DNA of 44,732 nucleotides, taken from the NCBI GenBank assembly GCA_020850635.1, contig JADZEH010000022.1, positions 1-44,732 on the forward strand, in the 5' to 3' direction. The notes under the pieces were generated by a model. It was not told where the DNA came from, made no database searches, and saw only the letters and a list, made by a program, of their open reading frames with translations. The position numbers were made by a program, and so were the translations under genes. The DNA is from Candidatus Doudnabacteria bacterium (lineage in GTDB: Bacteria > Patescibacteriota > Doudnabacteria > UBA920). Shown one piece after another: positions 41,100 through 44,732 of the stretch; the first letter of the stretch is position 1; every line of letters begins with the position of its first letter.

Positions 41100-42125
41100 C
41101 TAATACTTCATCTGATTAATAAATCGATTGATTTTTCTGAGCACTCTGTACATTAAATAAGCGGAGTGGTTGTTGATTATATCATAGGCTCCTGCGTACT
41201 CAATCACGTAACCACCAAAACCTTGTTTGAAACGAGCGAAGCCAGCTTCTTTACCAACAGAGGTTTCCAGTCCATCGAAATCGTAGCCACTAAGGCCACG
41301 GCGCTTGGCATCGAGCATAGCAGTGTAGTGGAGTAAGTAGGGGGCCATGGTATTACGATGTTCATTTGATGATCCACCGAATAAATAAGTCCGAGTGCTA
41401 CCAAAGTCTACCATCATTCCTGTAGCCACAATTGAGCCAGCATACATCGCTGAGTAAACCGAAACTGTTACTTCTGCTGTGTCTTGATGAGGTTTAAAGA
41501 AGTTTACGATGGTATCGTAGTAAGTAAATGGGTGAGTGTGATAACCTTGGCGCTTAGCCGTCTCTAAAATTAAGTTTATTGCTCTCGAATAAAATTCTTT
41601 ATGATCACCAACTCCAGCGGTTTCTTTTTGAATTTCAACGTTGTGTCGCTGTGCCACTTTAATGTTGTACCGAGTTTTAGGGTGCATGGTTTGAAGAATT
41701 TCTTCTGCTGTTGGTTTTAAATCGATAATTAAAGTTCGGGCCGGTTGAATGTTGATCGATTTTTTCCCTTGGGGTTGGGTGAGTTTAAATTTTGGCTCAA
41801 TACGAATAAATAAGCTTCTTGGAAAGAGCGTTTTTATTTCATCGATAAAAAAGTTTAAGACTTCTTCGCCAACATCATCTTTTTTAACCGGACCATATGG
41901 TAAATAAAGATAGTTTGCTGTGCCAAACAAAGGCATGCTAATCACTTGGGCAGCTAAAATAATATCGTCTTCGTTTTTAACCACGAAACGACGAATATCT
42001 TTGTTACTGTATTCACGTTGGAGTTCACCCCATTGCCACGCTTGTAAAAATGAGCCACTAGTTTGTTTTGAGACAAACTCATTGTAGTCACGTTCGTCTT
42101 GTTCAGTGCATTTATATAGTTGCAT
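41100..42125 (-). CDS. FemAB/FemX-like peptidyltransferase
   Basis: This 341-aa protein has the tandem GNAT-like architecture of FemABX enzymes, which add amino acids from aminoacyl-tRNA to peptidoglycan precursors. Recognisable parts are SGSFLQAWQWGELQ, TLIIDLKPTAEEILQTMHPKTRYNIKVAQR, and YLFGGSSNEHRNTMAPYLLHYTAMLDAKRRG. The coiled arm of some family members is absent. With murE and PBP1 in the window it points to a cross-bridged wall. It lies 3 bases from ruvA and 4 from the kinase gene. Confidence 0.88.
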   Translation of the reverse strand: MQLYKCTEQDERDYNEFVSKQTSGSFLQAWQWGELQREYSNKDIRRFVVKNEDDIILAAQVISMPLFGTANYLYLPYGPVKKDDVGEEVLNFFIDEIKTLFPRSLFIRIEPKFKLTQPQGKKSINIQPARTLIIDLKPTAEEILQTMHPKTRYNIKVAQRHNVEIQKETAGVGDHKEFYSRAINLILETAKRQGYHTHPFTYYDTIVNFFKPHQDTAEVTVSVYSAMYAGSIVATGMMVDFGSTRTYLFGGSSNEHRNTMAPYLLHYTAMLDAKRRGLSGYDFDGLETSVGKEAGFARFKQGFGGYVIEYAGAYDIINNHSAYLMYRVLRKINRFINQMKY

Positions 42126-42128
42126 GGG

Positions 42129-42683
42129 CTATCGGCTTAACATTTTCAAAGCTGCTTTAAGTTGATCTTCCGTGGAGGAAGAGTTGTCGAGTTTTTGTAA
42201 GGCTTCGCGAACTTCGCGAGAAGAGTAGCCAAGGTTGATTAAGGCGTCATAAATATCGCTGGATCCAGTTGAGGTTGGGTTAGCGAGGACCCCGATTTTT
42301 GTTTTAAGTTCTAAGATGATACGCTCTGCAGTTTTTTTACCGACCCCACTCATGCGAGTGAACAGTTCGGCGTCGTTGTTGGCGATAGCTTGTTCTATAG
42401 TGGCTGGTTTAGCTGCGGAAAGAATACCAAGGGCGACTTTGGGGCCAACACCAGAGACGGTAATGAGCATTTCAAAGAATTGGAGGGTGTTGAAGTCGGG
42501 GAGACCAAATAAGGTCTGGCCATCGTCATTTACTCGAAGGTGGGTGTAAAGTTCGATTTCTGAGTCAGTTGAGTGCTCCATGAGCTCAGGTGTCACAAAA
42601 ACTTTGTATCCTAAGCCTTGGTTCTCCACGATCAAGAATTGGAGGGTTTTTTGGAGAATGCGTCCTTTTAAGTAAGCGATCAT
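42129..42683 (-). CDS. ruvA: Holliday junction protein RuvA
   Basis: This 184-aa protein binds four-way junctions as a tetramer and recruits RuvB. The N-terminal OB fold starts MIAYLKGRILQKT. Helix-hairpin-helix motifs are VSGVGPKVALGIL and MSGVGKKTAERIILELK, and the C-terminal domain III ends LKAALKMLSR. It heads the ruvA-femX-kinase operon. An extended -10 box (TGCTATACT in leftward reading, core 42690-42695) ends 6 bases before the ATG. Confidence 0.96.
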   Translation of the reverse strand: MIAYLKGRILQKTLQFLIVENQGLGYKVFVTPELMEHSTDSEIELYTHLRVNDDGQTLFGLPDFNTLQFFEMLITVSGVGPKVALGILSAAKPATIEQAIANNDAELFTRMSGVGKKTAERIILELKTKIGVLANPTSTGSSDIYDALINLGYSSREVREALQKLDNSSSTEDQLKAALKMLSR

Positions 42684-42689
42684 ATGCTA

Positions 42690-42695
42690 AGTATA
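42690..42695 (-). promoter_or_regulatory. Extended -10 box of ruvA, leaderless arrangement
   Basis: Read leftward it is TATACT preceded by TGC; transcription should begin at the ruvA ATG itself (42683). Confidence 0.65.
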
Positions 42696-42730
42696 GCATC
42701 CATTGAAGAAAGCAGCTTAAATTGGTACAG

Positions 42731-42759
42731 TTGACTTTTCCTAATAAATATGGTAAAAT
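42731..42759 (+). promoter_or_regulatory. Promoter of the 42816 orphan gene
   Basis: TTGACT (42731-42736), a 17-bp spacer and TAAAAT (42754-42759) with extended TGG. Start is near 42765. The mRNA would open with the hairpin TCGC-TTCG-GCGA (42766-42777), a UUCG tetraloop. Confidence 0.78.
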
Positions 42760-42815
42760 GTGGAATCGCTTCGGCGAGCGGCTTTGCCGTAGTTTTGGTT
42801 TACAAGGAGACTGAT

Positions 42816-44180
42816 GTGACAACACTTCAGTATCGTGCAGCGCATCTGTTGATCGCTGCGTGGGTTCTTTTCTTTTTTGTGTCTCCTGTGAGGGACATGA
42901 TCAGCATCATGAAAGAAGAGGAGAACGTGAGGCAGTCTCTCGTTCCTACTCTCACTCAGCAGGAGTTTGAACATCGGCTCGATGAATGGATTCGTTCTTC
43001 GAGCCATGAGAGTGATGCCGGTTTCCCTGACCCAAGTTTTTACCCGAAGTGGGTTGCTGAAGGTCAGGTGCTGGAGGTCATCGGTCGAAAGATTGACAAT
43101 CAGCCAATGGAAGTGAGTCAAGACGTGATCAGGCTTCGTCATAGATTGATGTCGATAACGCCAGTCATCAACCAGACTCAGGCTCAGATGAGTGCCAAGC
43201 ATGGTGGCGCGCAAATGGCACGGGTTTGTGAGGATTACTTCAGCTCTCACGAAAACCCCACCCTTGCTTTCGATAAGGCAAGAAGTGACCGTTCGTCGTT
43301 GCCTTCGTGGTGGGTTGCCTATCTGGCCTCTTTGCCGTTTATGGCCTTGTTCTTCGGTCTCAGGCTGAAGCGTGAGGGGCTCCAGATATTCCCCGAACTC
43401 GTTGGTTTCTGGCGTCCTTGCGGAGCAATCCTGGCGTGGCCGGTGATGATGTGGAAGTACCCCAAGGACATTGATCCTCGCGATCAACTTCTCAGGAGCC
43501 TCCGCTATGCGTCGGTCATACTGGGTGCGATTCTGTCCGTGTTCTCTGGCGGAGTTGGCGTCGTAAAGGCGCAAACGAAGGACAATGGTGGCAAAAAGTC
43601 CGTTTCCGGTTTCGTCTTTTCAGGTGTGGACCTGGGCGACGTTGCGGGGGATGGTCCGAAGCCTTCGGCCTTCAACATTCTGCAGTTCAACCTCGAGAAA
43701 AGCTGGGTGCGTTCGACGACGTTCGTCGACAACTCCTCGCTCTCGGAGAGGATCGACGTCGGGATCACCAAGAAGCTCGGCCAGTTCACTCTCAAGCCCT
43801 ACGCCGGAGTCGGTGTGAATGCAAACTTTGACGGCCCGGATACCTATTCGGTGGTCGCTGGCTCCCAGTTCCATTGGGCCAGACCGCCTACAGTCTCGGT
43901 TTCTGTGCCCGTGCTGCACGTTTCAAAGGAGTTGAACGGGGCGCACGCGACCAAGTTCTCTATGCTTGGTCAAGCCACCACTCCTTCTCGGTTGAAGAAG
44001 GATCTCAGGGTTGGAGTCGAGTGGAATGTTGGGAAAAAGCTGGGTTCAAGGGCGTCATGGTACGCTGGACCCGTGATTTCTGGCAATTTCTGCCGATTCT
44101 TGAAGAATCTCGAGTTCGGCGTGCTTTTCAACCGTGACCGGTCTGTGACCGTGACGGCACGTCGGGTCTGGGTGTTCTAA
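42816..44180 (+). CDS. Orphan membrane protein with beta-rich C-terminal half, GC-rich
   Basis: The start is GTG at 42816, 6 bases after AAGGAG (42804-42809). The open frame extends upstream to 42750, but that lies inside the promoter. The 454-aa product has membrane segments at about residues 9-26, 163-184 and 230-250. Residues ~263-454 are rich in alternating strands (QFTLKPYAGVGVNANFDG, LRVGVEWNVGKKLG) and end in WVF, like an outer-membrane barrel. The family is not recognised. GC is high (34 of 60 bases at 43681-43740). It is a single gene with its own promoter, UUCG 5' hairpin and GC-rich terminator. Confidence 0.75.
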   Translation: MTTLQYRAAHLLIAAWVLFFFVSPVRDMISIMKEEENVRQSLVPTLTQQEFEHRLDEWIRSSSHESDAGFPDPSFYPKWVAEGQVLEVIGRKIDNQPMEVSQDVIRLRHRLMSITPVINQTQAQMSAKHGGAQMARVCEDYFSSHENPTLAFDKARSDRSSLPSWWVAYLASLPFMALFFGLRLKREGLQIFPELVGFWRPCGAILAWPVMMWKYPKDIDPRDQLLRSLRYASVILGAILSVFSGGVGVVKAQTKDNGGKKSVSGFVFSGVDLGDVAGDGPKPSAFNILQFNLEKSWVRSTTFVDNSSLSERIDVGITKKLGQFTLKPYAGVGVNANFDGPDTYSVVAGSQFHWARPPTVSVSVPVLHVSKELNGAHATKFSMLGQATTPSRLKKDLRVGVEWNVGKKLGSRASWYAGPVISGNFCRFLKNLEFGVLFNRDRSVTVTARRVWVF

Positions 44181-44202
44181 CAAGGAGGAAATTGGAGTTT
44201 CC

Positions 44203-44247
44203 GGGGTCTGGGCAGCATCACTTTTCGCTGCCCCGACCCCTTTTTTA
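44203..44247 (+). terminator. Strong GC-rich terminator
   Basis: Paired blocks ggggtc (44203-44208) with gacccc (44235-44240), and gggcagc (44210-44216) with gctgccc (44227-44233), are followed by TTTTTT (44241-44246). It ends the 42816-44180 gene. Confidence 0.9.
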
Positions 44248-44299
44248 TTGTCAAATCCATGATTTTATCTAGATTTTAACTAATTGTGGATATCAGATC

Positions 44300-44328
44300 T
44301 TGACATGGGGATTACTGCTTGATATCAT
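44300..44328 (+). promoter_or_regulatory. Promoter of a candidate non-coding RNA
   Basis: TTGACA (44300-44305), a 17-bp spacer and TATCAT (44323-44328). No gene with an acceptable start follows within the next 200 bases, which end in a terminator. Confidence 0.65.
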
Positions 44329-44334
44329 TTAGAG

Positions 44335-44539
44335 GTGCACAAATACCTAATAAAATAAGCCAAAACGAAAGGCCCCTTTTTGCGTATGCAGAAATGGTGC
44401 ATTTTTGCGTTTAGTAGCACTTCTTCGGAAACATCGGGTTCGAAGAAATCCTATTAAATACAGGTTTATTCTAAGTTTCCATACTAAACTCTATATTTAG
44501 TATGGGCTTTCAACGGTACGCGTGTAGCGTACTTTTTTT
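44335..44539 (+). ncRNA. Candidate structured small RNA, about 200 nt
   Basis: The interval runs from the predicted start near 44335 to a terminator, gtacgc (44516-44521) with gcgtac (44527-44532) then seven T. Within it are hairpins atgca/tgcat (44386-44390, 44398-44402), ttcttcg/cgaagaa (44421-44427, 44441-44447) and ccatactaaa/tttagtatgg (44479-44488, 44496-44505). The 8-mer tttttgcg occurs twice (44377-44384, 44402-44409). No ORF with SD or protein-like sequence is present. It does not resemble tmRNA, SRP RNA or RNase P RNA by eye. The role is unknown: a regulatory RNA, a tracr-like RNA for genes beyond the window, or an attenuator. Confidence 0.5.
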
Positions 44540-44633
44540 GTTGAATTTTTTCACTTTTGGCAATTTTGTTGTCAAGGATGAAAATTCAAAGAGAAAAATT
44601 TCATATTGAGTAGGGAAGAAACCTCATGAATTC

Positions 44634-44732
44634 GGGCTGTCACTTTCTTTCCCACATCCACTATTAATACTGCTCACGCACCCCCTCCGTGAGTAGCTGG
44701 AACAGTAATGGATATGTCTAAGGCAAAAGCCC
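44634..44732. other. Nested-stem element at the window edge
   Basis: Outer arms gggct (44634-44638) and agccc (44728-44732) enclose nested arms: atcca (44656-44660) with tggat (44709-44713), tactg (44668-44672) with cagta (44703-44707), and ctcacg (44673-44678) with cgtgag (44688-44693). The apical loop is C-rich (caccccctc). It could be a structured RNA or a leader element cut by the window end. No gene is visible from 44540 to 44732. Confidence 0.35.

Noticed and set aside
42741-43574. 277-codon open frame on the minus strand
   Set aside because: It is a shadow of the 42816 gene; the GC-rich third codon positions keep the opposite frame open.
39000-44252. Assembly chimerism as the explanation for GC-rich genes
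   Set aside because: Not excluded, but several separate insertions, each cleanly bounded by promoter and terminator and one sharing interleaved promoters with a core gene, make misassembly less likely; read mapping would settle it.
44184-44272. Short frame after the 42816 gene with AAGGAGG and a TTG start
   Set aside because: It would run through the strong terminator and has no protein-like sequence. The SD-like sequence is noted but not called.
1-44732. CRISPR arrays, tRNA and rRNA genes, transposases
   Set aside because: No regularly spaced repeats, no cloverleaf with a T-arm consensus, no rRNA-like stretches and no transposase or integrase motifs were seen on either strand.

Overview
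The window looks like a chromosomal segment of a Patescibacteria (Candidate Phyla Radiation) bacterium, most like the Parcubacteria/Paceibacteria. This rests on reduced housekeeping genes (240-residue YidC, Jag without its N-terminal domain, N-terminal-half TsaB), VanW and FemAB wall genes, Calx-beta/'delta-60'-like surface proteins, an isolated PilB ATPase, and core genes that mostly lack Shine-Dalgarno (SD) sequences and start right after a -10 box. The genetic code appears standard. Species cannot be named. No tRNA, rRNA, transposase, cas gene or CRISPR array was seen.

Layout. 1-1,300: GC-rich accessory island with a 141-aa orphan, an amber-interrupted orphan and flanking repeats. 1,368-7,802: TrmB-type regulator, yebC, ruvC, a tiny Ala/Pro/Glu protein, tyrS, and a class A penicillin-binding protein. 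7,835-13,892: origin region, with rpmH-rnpA-yidD-yidC-jag reading left and dnaA-dnaN-recF reading right; DnaA-box-like 9-mers lie on both sides of dnaA and a perfect one follows recF. 13,997-15,177: a small membrane protein and an ORF6N-domain gene with striking palindromes. 15,174-20,675: leftward operon tsaE-vanW-pepA-ruvB-orphan-PH domain-nucleotidyltransferase. 20,769-32,076: degenerate DHH protein, pilB, CBS protein, three surface proteins and polA. 32,123-42,683: rpsT, uvrB, ABC-2 exporter, tsaB-murE, and ruvA-femX-kinase. From about 42,700 to the end: a GC-rich membrane/beta-rich gene, a candidate ~200-nt RNA and an unexplained structured element at the edge.

Two kinds of gene are mixed. 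Core genes (about 42% GC in a hand-counted 60-base sample) use -10 boxes 6-10 nt before ATG and no SD, so many mRNAs should be leaderless or nearly so. Scattered among them are single orphan genes (53-63% GC in similar samples) at 191-616, 743-1156, 35027-35440, 39082-40425 and 42816-44180, plus a small Cys-rich one at 32700-32888. Each has a strong SD and its own terminator. In the three clearest cases a small hairpin sits at the predicted 5' end of the mRNA. This class, the self-copying-looking palindromes around the ORF6N gene and the candidate RNA at 44335-44539 are the most unusual things in the window.

The genes cover replication (dnaA, dnaN, recF, polA), recombination and repair (ruvA, ruvB, ruvC, uvrB), t6A synthesis (tsaB, tsaE), wall assembly (murE, femX-like, PBP1, VanW) and membrane insertion (yidC, yidD). 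Family calls come from motifs read by eye; no database search was possible.
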